A stretch of DNA of 20,907 nucleotides from the NCBI GenBank assembly GCA_964650965.1, contig CAZYYO010000043.1, positions 1 through 20,907 of the forward strand, written 5' to 3'. Below the pieces are notes generated by a model that was given only the letters and a program-made list of their open reading frames with translations, was not told where the DNA came from and ran no database searches. Position 1 is the stretch's first letter. Every line of letters starts with the position of its first letter. Both the position numbers and the translations under genes were made by a program. This DNA comes from CAZYYO01 sp964650965. GTDB lineage: Bacteria; Bacillota; Clostridia; Lachnospirales; Lachnospiraceae. Of this stretch, positions 7,510 through 16,486 are shown piece after piece.

Positions 7510-7523
7510 TGAAAATGATTGCA
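7510..7523. promoter_or_regulatory. Possible catabolite-responsive (cre-like) site before the GH3 gene
   Basis: TGAAAATGATTGCA agrees with the Gram-positive cre consensus TGAAARCGYTTWCA at 11 of 14 positions but lacks the central C of CG. It lies about 40 nt upstream of the GH3 start, a plausible place for CcpA repression. The match could be chance. Confidence 0.25.
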
Positions 7524-7696
7524 CATCTTCTATGTTATGAACACAGTGTAACAGAGAAATCCGAAACTACGCTATCACTATTTTGACATTTTTATCAAGA
7601 AATCCCGCATTTCTAATAAAAGAACGAAAATCGTTTTCAGTGGCTGCACATAGGTATTCTACACGTAAATCTGGTAGTTAAGTCCTGGAGATAATA

Positions 7697-9520
7697 TTAC
7701 ATAGAGCCTGGAGGTGTTCCACCGCCTTGCATTCCACCGGCACCGCGATTATCAAAGGAACCGCCGCCCTGACCTTGTCCCATGCCACCTCCGTTAACAA
7801 CACTTCCACCGGTAAAGGTAACAGAAGAGCTGCCATAACTGCAGGTATAGGATTGGTTGGTTTCTATCTGATCGCTGCTAATTTGTATCACGCCTCCTGT
7901 TCTGGCTTTTGCTGTTGCAAAGGAGAAAATCAAAGTATCTCCATTATAAAACGAAATGGTTTCTCCTGCTGATACTGCATCTGATATGGTAAATCCTGCA
8001 TAGCACTGACTGGAATCTGAGGAAGGATTCTCCGCCATTCCACTGCTTCCAATGCAAACCAGGGTTCCTCCATCTACCGTCATGGTATTTTTGTTATCGC
8101 CGTAATCAATGGAGCCATTTCCTCCATCGGTTGGTCCGTCTACTACTACAGTGCCTCCTGTCATAGTGATATTGCCATTACTGTCTAATCCGTCTCCATA
8201 GGCACTAACGTAAACCTCTCCACCAGTGATATCCAGAATGCAGCTGCTGCTATCCCCTGTTTCGCTAGATGCGTTGAAGCCGTCATCCTGTGCCTGTAAG
8301 GTAACATTTCCTCCACTGATATGAATCTGTTCCGCTTCAATTCCCTCGTAGGATTGGGTAACAGTCAAGGTACCGCTGACCATGTAGAAATAACTGTCTG
8401 CATGCACACCGTGACCATGAACATAGTTGCTTCCCTCTCCTGCCTCTCTAGAAGCTGCCGAACAAGTTACGGTGAGATCTGCTCCATCAACAAGTACCGC
8501 AAAGTTACTGTCTACACCATTGTGGAGCGTATTTATGGTAAATGTTCCCCCCATGAGGCGAATGGTTCCCACCGTATTCTTAATTCCTTTATAGCTTCCC
8601 GTGTAGCTGGCACTTGAGGCCTGATCATTTGCCCCACCGGCTGTAGTAATATTGTAGGTTCCATCATAGATTTCAATGTTGGAGTATGCCATAATGCCAT
8701 CATCTCCTGCATCAATATCAAAAGTTCCATCTAGAATATAGATATATCCCTTTGTGGTATAGTCCTCTTCACTGTCACACTTCATACCATCGCTTTCGCT
8801 GACAATATGATAGGTTCCTCCATAGATTTCCAGAGAATCCTTCGCCTTGATTCCATTTCCCTTACTGGTAACATTGATGGTTGGTGCATTTAATATTTTC
8901 AAGCTGTCCTTACAGACGATGCCCTGGGCATTCTTGGTTTCTGCATTTCCCTCATCATCCGTTCCCTGATAGGTTCCGGTGGCTGATACGGTAAGTGTTC
9001 CATTTCCATTGATGGTTAATGCCTGCTTACTAAAGAGGCATCCGTTAGGTTCATCGTTGTCTTCATTATAGAAGGTGGTATAGCTTTCGTTGTCATAGAG
9101 GTAATTCTCATATCCATCCACCAGGGTAATCACCTTCTTCTTGCTTCCGAAAATGGCAATCGCAGCACCGTCCGAAGAATGAACGGTAATCCCCTGTAGA
9201 TACAGATGCACCTGTCCATCTACATTTACATAAATTTTACCATTGGTAAGCTCTCCTGTGAGAATATATTCCCCTGCCTGGGTAATCTCACAATCTCCGG
9301 TATATTCTGACAGATTAATGGTAACTGCATCAGCTCCTGGGGTGGTGTTGCTTTCATAATCTGTCACATCAGACAATGTCATAGTTATCATTTCTGCACT
9401 GATTGCTGTCTGCTGGGTAGATGACTTGGTATCTGCATCACTGTCTGTCTTGGAGCAGGCTGTGAATACTGCTAAAATCAGCACTAGGGTCAACAGGATT
9501 CCTATGATTCTTTTTCTCAT
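7697..9520 (-). CDS. Cthe_2159-like carbohydrate-binding beta-helix lipoprotein
   Basis: This 607-residue surface lipoprotein starts with MRKRIIGILLTLVLILAVFTACSK, a basic n-region, a hydrophobic core and a lipobox Cys at 22. The body repeats short beta-strand rungs of the form 'xIxGGTxxI' and 'GNGIKAKDSLEIYGGTYHI', with Asp-rich turns (SDGMKCDSEED, DDGIMAYSN). This is the pattern of the right-handed beta-helix family typified by Clostridium thermocellum Cthe_2159, which binds cellulose and acidic polysaccharides and carries calcium. The C-terminal about 35 residues are a Gly/Met-rich low-complexity tail. The start at 9520 is chosen for its GGCGG ribosome site 7 nt upstream and clean signal peptide; an ATG 11 codons earlier has none. 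It lies 90 nt downstream of the AraC gene, possibly cotranscribed. It probably holds polysaccharide at the cell surface. Confidence 0.88.
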   Translation of the reverse strand: MRKRIIGILLTLVLILAVFTACSKTDSDADTKSSTQQTAISAEMITMTLSDVTDYESNTTPGADAVTINLSEYTGDCEITQAGEYILTGELTNGKIYVNVDGQVHLYLQGITVHSSDGAAIAIFGSKKKVITLVDGYENYLYDNESYTTFYNEDNDEPNGCLFSKQALTINGNGTLTVSATGTYQGTDDEGNAETKNAQGIVCKDSLKILNAPTINVTSKGNGIKAKDSLEIYGGTYHIVSESDGMKCDSEEDYTTKGYIYILDGTFDIDAGDDGIMAYSNIEIYDGTYNITTAGGANDQASSASYTGSYKGIKNTVGTIRLMGGTFTINTLHNGVDSNFAVLVDGADLTVTCSAASREAGEGSNYVHGHGVHADSYFYMVSGTLTVTQSYEGIEAEQIHISGGNVTLQAQDDGFNASSETGDSSSCILDITGGEVYVSAYGDGLDSNGNITMTGGTVVVDGPTDGGNGSIDYGDNKNTMTVDGGTLVCIGSSGMAENPSSDSSQCYAGFTISDAVSAGETISFYNGDTLIFSFATAKARTGGVIQISSDQIETNQSYTCSYGSSSVTFTGGSVVNGGGMGQGQGGGSFDNRGAGGMQGGGTPPGSM

Positions 9521-9609
9521 ATCTATTCCGCCTTTCTTCTTATTATCTTGCATAAGAATAATCCACTTTTCTGAACTCTGTGTGAAGATTGCGTAAATAG
9601 TATCTGTTG

Positions 9610-10791
9610 TTATTTCTTTCGATATTTCCCCGGTGTTTCTCCGGTTACCTGGCGAAATACTGCCGTAAACTGCTGCTGACTGGAAAATCCCATACGATCT
9701 GAAATAATACTGATGGGTAATTCGGTTGCCACCAATAGATATTGTGCCTCCCGAATCTTCTGCTGTCTAACGTATTCCGTAATATTCATTCCTGTCTTGT
9801 TCTTAAAATGATGGCACAGGTAGGTACGTTCCATAGACAGGCGACTGGCAATATCCTTACTGGATATTTTCTCATACAGGTGATCCTGCACATCTCGATA
9901 GATGGCATTCACCGTAGCTGAATCTGAATCTGGATGTGCCGCCAGAGACACTCGCCTGGTATAATCCACCAGCATCATGCGAAGCAGTTCATTTACATCA
10001 GCAACCGTACGCAGCGGTTCTACCCTGGCAATATAATTATCAGACAGCATAATAGCAGTATCATAGTTCAATCCGCCGGCAATGGCACTTCTTGTAGCAA
10101 TGGATGTGGAGGCAATAAAGGTATTCTTAATAGAGCGTAGGGAATTTGGGGCAAGAATGGCCAGTTCCACCTCTGGATTAAATTGCAGCTGGTCAATATA
10201 TTCTGCTACTTCTTCCACTCGTCCAAGACGAATCAGCTCATTTACCTCCTGCTCTACGGCTCTGTTAATGTGAATATCAGGGATAATATCCTCACTGGCA
10301 CTTAAATCATAATGTTGTACCTGATAGCTGACGTGGATGGGAGCTTCCATACTTTCAGGATTAATAACCGTGTTCATAAAATCCAGCATGCTGCGAAAAT
10401 TACTCACATTCATGCGAGGCACGTAATGACAGTATTGGCGAAGGCTTGTCTCTCTGGATTTGGGTAACTGGATTGATTTAGAAATTCTTCCCACCTGAGA
10501 ATCTGTTAAATCATAAGGACAAGCCGGACCCAAAATCAAATACTGCTCTTTCTTCTTGTCAGTGGCTTCTTCTATACGAATATATCCACAGATAATATAC
10601 TCTGGCGAAATCAAAATATTAACACCTGATGTACCTCCAATATATGGCAGAAGATAATAATATGCCAGATTTGGTGCAAACATCTGGCTGGCATAGGTTT
10701 CTAGCAGCTTCTCCCCCTTGTATAGCTGCACTGGAATATTAAATGCTTGATAAAACTTCTGTAGCAATTCCTTCATATATTCTATAGTCAT
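9610..10791 (-). CDS. AraC-family transcriptional regulator of the sugar locus
   Basis: This protein of about 393 residues has a C-terminal AraC DNA-binding domain (about 290-390) with two helix-turn-helix motifs: SSKDIASRLSMERTYLCHHFK and PISIISDRMGFSSQQQFTAVFR, then the usual TGETPGKYRKK end. The N-terminal about 150 residues (an LLQKFYQAFNIPVQLYKG opening, then an ILISPEYIICGYIRIE core) look like a small-molecule-sensing PAS/GAF-like fold that I cannot name further. The start at 10791 is preferred, since AAGGG lies 6 nt upstream; the ATG at 10797 abuts it. The gene diverges from the GPH symporter gene across a 195-bp region with three direct repeats that could be its binding sites. It is therefore probably the activator of the symporter/GH39 operon. 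The inducer is unknown. Confidence 0.93.
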   Translation of the reverse strand: MTIEYMKELLQKFYQAFNIPVQLYKGEKLLETYASQMFAPNLAYYYLLPYIGGTSGVNILISPEYIICGYIRIEEATDKKKEQYLILGPACPYDLTDSQVGRISKSIQLPKSRETSLRQYCHYVPRMNVSNFRSMLDFMNTVINPESMEAPIHVSYQVQHYDLSASEDIIPDIHINRAVEQEVNELIRLGRVEEVAEYIDQLQFNPEVELAILAPNSLRSIKNTFIASTSIATRSAIAGGLNYDTAIMLSDNYIARVEPLRTVADVNELLRMMLVDYTRRVSLAAHPDSDSATVNAIYRDVQDHLYEKISSKDIASRLSMERTYLCHHFKNKTGMNITEYVRQQKIREAQYLLVATELPISIISDRMGFSSQQQFTAVFRQVTGETPGKYRKK

Positions 10792-10822
10792 AATCATCCC
10801 TTTCTGGTTAAATGCTTATCTT

Positions 10823-10876
10823 ACCTGCTCTTTCACTTGCAAAACCTGTCAAATTTGTAAAGCCTGCTCAACTTGC
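10823..10876. promoter_or_regulatory. Direct-repeat cluster, candidate AraC-family operator
   Basis: Three related half-sites of the form CCTG-CTC-n-ACTTGC are visible at 10824-10840 (CCTGCTCTTTCACTTGC), 10845-10857 (CCTGTCAAATTTG) and 10863-10876 (CCTGCTCAACTTGC). Their starts are 21 and 18 nt apart, near two helical turns. Direct repeats of this spacing are typical of AraC-family sites. They lie between the regulator and the symporter gene it probably controls. Confidence 0.45.
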
Positions 10877-10937
10877 TTCAAGATAACACACATTTTAATA
10901 AAAGTACACCCAATCCAATAACTTAATATAACTTTTT

Positions 10938-10943
10938 TATAGT
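10938..10943 (+). promoter_or_regulatory. Possible -10 box of the symporter/GH39 operon
   Basis: TATAGT lies about 44 nt before the symporter ATG. No sequence near TTGACA is seen 17 nt upstream (CCAATA), which would fit a promoter that needs an activator such as the divergent AraC protein. This is one of several AT-rich candidates. Confidence 0.3.
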
Positions 10944-10986
10944 AAAAATAAGACAAACAAAAAATTATTTACTAGGAGGTTTTATT

Positions 10987-12327
10987 ATGAACACAAAAAA
11001 AGTTCCAAAATCACTGTATTTCACCTGGCCTACCAGAACCATTTCTCTATGTATTGGTGCTGCAATGTTAGGCTATGTTACTTTTTATGCCACTGACTTT
11101 ATGGGGATTTCTGCAGTTACTGCCGGTGTGATTTTTATGCTGTCCAAGATTTTCGATGGTTTTACAGACATTGTTGCCGGATATCTCATTGATCGCACCA
11201 AGAGTAAGCTAGGCAAGGGACGTCCCTATGAGCTTGCAATCATTGGATATTGGGTTTCCATCGTACTGCTCTTCTCTGCGCCAAAGATGGGAATTACCCC
11301 TTCCTGCATTTACCTTTTTGTAATGTACTCTCTGGTTAATTCCGTATTTCTTACCTTACTGAATTGCTGCGAGCCTGTTTATCTAGCCAATACTTTAGAT
11401 GACAGTGAACAAAGTGTATCCATTTTATCTCTGACAGGATTTATTTCCATGGTCTTTACTATGGTTGCCGCTATGATTATCCCACAGATGATTAAAACAA
11501 TGGGAACCACCAGAGAAGGCTGGTTAAAGATTTCTCTGATTCTTGCCATTCCATTTACCTTGTTTGGATTGATTCGATTCCTTACCGTAAAAGAGCGAAA
11601 AGCCACCGCAAATTCCAGCGAAGCAATTAGCTTAAAGGATATGATACATTTATTAGCTCAGAATAAGTACATCTTATTATTTTCTGTGATTATTTTTACA
11701 TCTAATATTGGTACCAATTTGGTAAACAGTGCACAAACATATTATTATACTTACATCATGGGAGATATTGGTCTTGCATCCATTATGTCATTATCCATGC
11801 TGGCAATTATTGTTGTAATTCTATTAACACCTTTGCTGTCAAAAAAATTTGGATTCGTTAATGTGATGCGTGCAACCACTTTATTAGGAATGGTTGGTTA
11901 TTTATTAAGACTAATTAATATTCACAGTGTTGCTTTGCTTTTCATCTCTAACATCATTGCTATGATGGGCTTTTATACCATGTTCTCCTTTGCAGGCACC
12001 TTTGTTATTGACTGCATGGACTATGGCGAATGGAAAAGTGGTGTTCGTACAGAAGGAACCGTATCCTGTGCACAAAGTGTCACTGCAAAAATTGGAACTG
12101 CTATTGGTGTAGGACTGGTAGGACTTCTTATGGGATTATCCGGTTATGATGGTGCCTTAGCAACGCAAAGCACTTCTGCAAACTACATGATTATTGCTCT
12201 TTTCTCCATTGTGCCGGCTGTATTTTGTCTGATTCAGTTTATTTTACTGAAATTCTACGATTTAGATAAGCTTCTGCCACAGATTCGAGAAGATTTAAAT
12301 AAGAAACGGGAGAATATTCAGGAGTAA
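10987..12327 (+). CDS. GPH-family sugar:cation symporter
   Basis: This 446-residue inner-membrane transporter of the glycoside-pentoside-hexuronide family has about 12 transmembrane helices. Diagnostic features are the first-loop motif FDGFTDIVAGYLIDRTKSKLGKGRPYE, with its Asp residues in helix 2 and the Arg/Lys-rich loop between helices 2 and 3, and the mid-protein FVIDCMDYGEWKSGVRTEG segment. By family knowledge it imports sugars or small glycosides with Na+ or H+; XynP/XynT and melibiose or glucuronide carriers are relatives. A strong TAGGAGG ribosome site lies 7 nt before the ATG. The GH39 gene follows after about 36 nt in the same operon, which suggests the cargo is a xyloside or similar small oligosaccharide. 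Exact substrate is not readable. Confidence 0.94.
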   Translation: MNTKKVPKSLYFTWPTRTISLCIGAAMLGYVTFYATDFMGISAVTAGVIFMLSKIFDGFTDIVAGYLIDRTKSKLGKGRPYELAIIGYWVSIVLLFSAPKMGITPSCIYLFVMYSLVNSVFLTLLNCCEPVYLANTLDDSEQSVSILSLTGFISMVFTMVAAMIIPQMIKTMGTTREGWLKISLILAIPFTLFGLIRFLTVKERKATANSSEAISLKDMIHLLAQNKYILLFSVIIFTSNIGTNLVNSAQTYYYTYIMGDIGLASIMSLSMLAIIVVILLTPLLSKKFGFVNVMRATTLLGMVGYLLRLINIHSVALLFISNIIAMMGFYTMFSFAGTFVIDCMDYGEWKSGVRTEGTVSCAQSVTAKIGTAIGVGLVGLLMGLSGYDGALATQSTSANYMIIALFSIVPAVFCLIQFILLKFYDLDKLLPQIREDLNKKRENIQE

Positions 12328-12363
12328 TATTTCATGGAACGCAAACGAGAAAGGATGGTATTT

Positions 12364-13935
12364 ATGAAATTACATTTATCACAAAATCTAATAACAGAAC
12401 CCTATGAAAAAAAATGGCAATTTGTCATTGGAAGCTGTCATGCAGCCACTTTACTTCGCAAAGATGCGATTGATATGTTATCTCAGGTCCATCAGGACCT
12501 GGGAATCCAATATGTAAGATGTCATGGAATTTTTAACGACGACATGAACACAATCAATACCTTTTCCAATGTACTTACAGTTCCAGGCTCTGACAAATTC
12601 CAGGAATATTCCTTTTATAAGGTAGGCGTTGTATATGATAACCTGTTATCTATCGGGATGCGTCCCTTTGTAGAATTATCCTTTATGCCTAAAATGCTTG
12701 CTGTAAATAAGGATCATGGAAAATCCTTCTACGGAAGCCTGATGTGTCTTCCAGAAGATTACAAAGCCTGGTCAGATTACATCAAAGCATTTATCACCTT
12801 TCTTCTTCACCGATATGGAGAAGAAGAAGTATCAAAATGGTATTTTGAAGTGTGGAATGAACCTGATTTACAGGGTATGTTCTTTCAGGGTACCCAGGAA
12901 GACTACTTCCAGCTCTATCAGGTAACAGCAACAGCAATCAAGGAAGTCTGCCCTTCTCTGCAGGTAGGCGGTCCTTCTACCAGTGGCAGCAAATGGATTA
13001 CTTCCTTTATTGAACACTGCGAAAGCAATCATCTTCCTTTAGATTTTGTATCCACCCATCAGTACGCCGGCGACCCATTCCTTGGTATCTCTGATGACAG
13101 TGCTCCCGATGGAGTAAATAACAGTACCGATACGGCTGCACCTGCTGCGGAGGAATATAATATGGATGCCGTTCAAGAGCAAATGGCACAGCTGGCTGCA
13201 GCCTTTCAGCAGATGCCTGCGGAAACGCCATTTCTTACCATTCTTCGTACAATGATGCCGGACCCTTCTGAAACAACGGAAATGGATCGGGATGTATTTA
13301 CCAAAAATGCCCAGATTGTCAAGAAACAGGCAAAAGATTATCCGGTTTTCTATACGGAATGGAACTTCTCCGCTTCCTTTGGCTGTTACAGCAATGATAC
13401 AACGAAGGTTGCTTCCTACGACTTACGTACTGCACTAAGCACTAATCCCTACGTAGATGGCTCCTCTATCTGGTGCTACAGTGATATTTTCGAAGAGCTG
13501 CACCAGTTCACAGAGGAATTCCACGGTGGATTTGGTCTGCAAACCATTCACGGCATTAAAAAGCCTGTATATCATGGTCTGCAAATGTTAGCAGATGCCG
13601 GAGACAAACGGATTCTCTTATCTCCAGAGTGCCTGATGTCAGATGATGCTTCCAACCCGGTTCCTACGGAGGCTGCTGCTTTTGAAAGCCCAACAGAGAA
13701 ACAGATTCTTCTCTTCCGTCAAAGTATGAAGCAGTTAGATTTACCAGCCGAGGAAGTATCCATTTCCGTGGAGCTGCCCCAGATGCCAAAGCAGGTGTAT
13801 CTGCAACGCATTGATGCTACACACTGTAACCCCTTAAAGCTGTGGGAGGAGGATGGCTGTCCGAAGGACCTAACTCCTGTGCAGATAAGCAGCTTAAAGG
13901 ACAATGACGTATATTTCCTGCGTATTGTAAAATAG
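12364..13935 (+). CDS. GH39 beta-xylosidase-like glycoside hydrolase
   Basis: This 523-residue cytosolic retaining glycosidase probably cleaves non-reducing xylose or a related sugar from imported oligosaccharides. The TIM barrel starts WQFVIGSCHAATLLRKD and has IQYVRCHGIFNDD. The acid/base Glu is in FEVWNEPD (about E166), and the nucleophile Glu in YTEWNFSASFG (about E332). Between them lies an insertion of about 50 residues compared with Thermoanaerobacterium XynB, rich in Ala, Gln and Met (EEYNMDAVQEQMAQL and onward). A beta-sandwich occupies the C-terminal third. The start at 12364 is chosen for AAAGG 9 nt upstream; the ATG at 12334 has no ribosome site. It follows the GPH symporter gene and ends just before a strong terminator. 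The family call is secure; the specificity is inferred. Confidence 0.92.
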   Translation: MKLHLSQNLITEPYEKKWQFVIGSCHAATLLRKDAIDMLSQVHQDLGIQYVRCHGIFNDDMNTINTFSNVLTVPGSDKFQEYSFYKVGVVYDNLLSIGMRPFVELSFMPKMLAVNKDHGKSFYGSLMCLPEDYKAWSDYIKAFITFLLHRYGEEEVSKWYFEVWNEPDLQGMFFQGTQEDYFQLYQVTATAIKEVCPSLQVGGPSTSGSKWITSFIEHCESNHLPLDFVSTHQYAGDPFLGISDDSAPDGVNNSTDTAAPAAEEYNMDAVQEQMAQLAAAFQQMPAETPFLTILRTMMPDPSETTEMDRDVFTKNAQIVKKQAKDYPVFYTEWNFSASFGCYSNDTTKVASYDLRTALSTNPYVDGSSIWCYSDIFEELHQFTEEFHGGFGLQTIHGIKKPVYHGLQMLADAGDKRILLSPECLMSDDASNPVPTEAAAFESPTEKQILLFRQSMKQLDLPAEEVSISVELPQMPKQVYLQRIDATHCNPLKLWEEDGCPKDLTPVQISSLKDNDVYFLRIVK

Positions 13936-13942
13936 CAGTATC

Positions 13943-13981
13943 AAAAAAGATTGGCAACCAATTTGGTTGTCAATCTTTTTT
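13943..13981. terminator. Bidirectional intrinsic terminator between convergent operons
   Basis: AAAAAAGATTGGCAACC pairs with GGTTGTCAATCTTTTTT around a 5-nt AATTT loop, with one G-T wobble. The T run serves the plus-strand GH39 transcript. The A run on the other side becomes a T run for the minus-strand operon ending at 14031. Confidence 0.9.
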
Positions 13982-14030
13982 ATTGCTGTAATATTTCTAT
14001 CTCTATTGGTGAGACTCTTTCCTTCCTGTC

Positions 14031-15785
14031 CTACAGGCTGCAGTCCTCATGTCCACAGAAGGCATCCACTGGGGATACGCCCTTGAACTGGCTTCTTCCC
14101 ATAATCTTGTCAAATACTGCGTCTAAGACTACCGGGCTTCCTGTGTAGGCATTAATATAGGCATCTGCCATAGGAATATCCAGTAAATGATATGGATTGG
14201 CTGTGCTGATTACCAGGCATGGCATCTCGCCTGCATACCATGGAATATCATTGCCAAGACCAAACATTACCTTCCAGTCTACACGTACTACTGTTGCATT
14301 GGATACCGTCTCCATATTCAGTACAATCATACACATATCATACTGGCTTACAAAATCATTGGTGCTTGCTCCAATTTCCTTCATTACCTTAAGCAGTGTA
14401 GGCGTTGGAATTCCTTTCATTAGAAGGTCCTGATTCAAATCCATCTTTCTCTTTCGTAAGGTTACTGTAAAGCCTTCCTTCTCCAGACGTGCCTTAATAT
14501 CTGCTGCAAATTTCGATTTGTTGGATACATAATTTTCGATGACATTTAAATAAATCCGCTTTGTCTTATTAGGAGAAATAGGAAGCAGGTTCTGATTATC
14601 CTTCACCAGGGTCACTGCCTTATCCGCACATTCCAGCGTCCATTCTTTGGTCTGTGGCTGGTTAATAACCTCCATTGGATTTTTGCTAGGTACGATAGCT
14701 CCAGTCTTTTTCTTCTCTGGAAGCTTTAAGGATGCCTTTAACGCCAGTACTCTAAGGACTGCATCCTCTAACCGTTCCGGTGACAGTGTTCCATCCTGGA
14801 TACCCTGCTTCATATAGCCGAAATCTTCATCCATGTTACGGTTGAATAAGATAACATCCGCACCACATTCTACAGAATATGGAACCGCCTGTCTTCTAGG
14901 CATATTCTGCATATAACCTACCATCAGTGTGGAGTCTGTAACGACAACACCGTTAAAGCCCAATTTTCCTCTCAGCAGCCCTGTTAACAGTGTCTTGGAC
15001 TGAGATGCAGGCATAAATGCTTCCTTATCACTAATGTCCGGATTGATTGCTCTGGCCATCGCCGGCTGAGCAATATGACCAATCATAACCGTAGGAGCTC
15101 CCTTTTCAATTAAGGTCTGATAAATCATTCCATAGGTTGCCATCCACTCTTCTGCAGTTCTGTCATTTACAGACACCAGAAGATGCTGATCTCTTTCGTC
15201 ACATCCATCCCCTGGGAAATGCTTAATGCTTACAGCCACATTTTCTTCCTGTGCCGCATCTAAGTATCCGTCCGCCATAGCAAGCACCTGCTGTGGGTCA
15301 CTAGAGAAGGCACGTATATTGGTAATAGGATTTCGATAATTATTGTCAATATCTACAATAGGTGCAAAGCCCCAGTTCACGCCAATGGAAGCTGCTTCCT
15401 GACAGCTGATTTTACCCAGGCGGTAACCGCTGGTCATATCATTGGTTGCGGTACATCCCATGGGCATTCCATAATTGGTTCCTTCATTAATCGCTCCGCA
15501 TCCTCCATTTTCCAGGTTCGCAGCAATAAGCATTGGTATCCGGCTGTTGTCCTGCACCATACGGATTTTCTCCTGTGCATCCTTCACCGGAATGGGACGA
15601 ATCATCAGTCCGCCTGCCTTTAGATCCTTCGTTAAATGCTCTACACCTTTTTTCCCAAAGGAAGACAGGGCCGGACAAAACAGCTGTCCAACCTTATCAT
15701 CTAAGTCCATCCCCTGATAAGTATCCATAACCCACTGAATCTGGTTATCGTCTAATTCAAATGGTTTTGCTTTAAAATCGATCAT
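14031..15785 (-). CDS. GH3 hydrolase of the NagZ (beta-N-acetylhexosaminidase) clade
   Basis: This 584-residue enzyme is a second, unrelated-looking GH3 member. It carries the NagZ-type loop SIKHFPGDGCDERDQHLL (K188, H189, D199, H201), where the Asp-His pair acts as acid/base in that clade, and the nucleophile Asp in GVVVTDSTLM (about D284). A C-terminal alpha/beta domain (about 360-575) ends with a motif ETVSNATVVRVDW, resembling longer Firmicute NagZ-like proteins rather than the 340-residue E. coli enzyme. No signal peptide is present, so the protein is cytosolic. Possible roles are removal of N-acetylglucosamine from imported oligosaccharides or from muropeptides; the neighbours favour dietary or host glycans. 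AGGAGG lies 8 nt before the ATG, and the gene is 51 nt downstream of pgmB. It is the last gene of its operon. Confidence 0.88.
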   Translation of the reverse strand: MIDFKAKPFELDDNQIQWVMDTYQGMDLDDKVGQLFCPALSSFGKKGVEHLTKDLKAGGLMIRPIPVKDAQEKIRMVQDNSRIPMLIAANLENGGCGAINEGTNYGMPMGCTATNDMTSGYRLGKISCQEAASIGVNWGFAPIVDIDNNYRNPITNIRAFSSDPQQVLAMADGYLDAAQEENVAVSIKHFPGDGCDERDQHLLVSVNDRTAEEWMATYGMIYQTLIEKGAPTVMIGHIAQPAMARAINPDISDKEAFMPASQSKTLLTGLLRGKLGFNGVVVTDSTLMVGYMQNMPRRQAVPYSVECGADVILFNRNMDEDFGYMKQGIQDGTLSPERLEDAVLRVLALKASLKLPEKKKTGAIVPSKNPMEVINQPQTKEWTLECADKAVTLVKDNQNLLPISPNKTKRIYLNVIENYVSNKSKFAADIKARLEKEGFTVTLRKRKMDLNQDLLMKGIPTPTLLKVMKEIGASTNDFVSQYDMCMIVLNMETVSNATVVRVDWKVMFGLGNDIPWYAGEMPCLVISTANPYHLLDIPMADAYINAYTGSPVVLDAVFDKIMGRSQFKGVSPVDAFCGHEDCSL

Positions 15786-15836
15786 TATAAATTCCTCCTG
15801 TTTCCTTGATGTCAGGTCTTCTTAGGAAGCCTGTCT

Positions 15837-16481
15837 TTACTTTAATATATTCAACAAATCGGCAAAGGTAGATAAATCGTAATCTGCTCTTACTACATTT
15901 TCTGGATTGGTTGCATCACCAAGTGCTGCTGTTGCCATTCCTGCGGCAATTCCCGCCTGGATACCAGCTTCTGCATCCTCTACAATCATGCAGTCTGCGG
16001 GCTTTAATCCCAGGAACTCTGCACCTTTAAGGAATACCTCCGGGTCTGGCTTTGATTTGGTAATATTGGTTCCATCGGAAATGGCATCAAAGGCATCGGT
16101 AAGATTTACCTGATTTAAAATCATTTTGGCATTTTTACTAGAAGAACCCAGAGAAAGGCGATAGCCTCTGTTTCTTAACTCTGCCAAAGTATCTCTTACC
16201 TCCTGGGTTACATCCTCAGGTCCCATGGTTTCTAGAAGCTTACGATAAATGCTATTCTTCTTTTCAGCCATAGCCTCCTTCTCTTCCTGGGTAAGTGCTT
16301 CTCCCGTATTTTGTTCCAGAATAATCTCCAGACTGTCCATGCGGCTAACGCCACGAAGCCTGTTATTAATCTTCTCATCAAAGTAGATGCCTCGTTCATC
16401 TGCTACCTGCTTCCAGGCCTGATAGTGGAACTGGTCGGTAAATACAATTACACCATCTAAGTCAAATATTACTCCCTGCAT
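15837..16481 (-). CDS. pgmB: Beta-phosphoglucomutase (HAD superfamily)
   Basis: This 214-residue cytosolic enzyme converts beta-glucose 1-phosphate to glucose 6-phosphate. The HAD motifs are FDLDGVI (nucleophile D7, acid/base D9), a cap domain with H19 and the SRMDSLE loop (R47), GSSSKN (S113-115), KSKPDPEVF (K144) and IVEDAEAGI (E168, D169). All sit within one or two residues of the Lactococcus lactis enzyme positions. The protein normally works behind a disaccharide phosphorylase that yields beta-glucose 1-phosphate, yet none is visible in this window. The GGAGG ribosome site 7 nt before the ATG is buried in a long hairpin, implying translational control or attenuation. It lies between GH43 and the NagZ-like GH3 on the same strand. 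Confidence 0.93.
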   Translation of the reverse strand: MQGVIFDLDGVIVFTDQFHYQAWKQVADERGIYFDEKINNRLRGVSRMDSLEIILEQNTGEALTQEEKEAMAEKKNSIYRKLLETMGPEDVTQEVRDTLAELRNRGYRLSLGSSSKNAKMILNQVNLTDAFDAISDGTNITKSKPDPEVFLKGAEFLGLKPADCMIVEDAEAGIQAGIAAGMATAALGDATNPENVVRADYDLSTFADLLNILK

Positions 16482-16486
16482 AAGAA

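Noticed and set aside
8321..8617. Plus-strand open frame of 98 codons
   Set aside because: It is antisense to the beta-helix lipoprotein. The repetitive sequence of that gene easily leaves open frames on the other strand.
10849..10854. TTGACA on the minus strand as the -35 box of the AraC gene
   Set aside because: The best nearby -10-like sequence (TAAGAT) is about 23 nt away, too far for a normal promoter.
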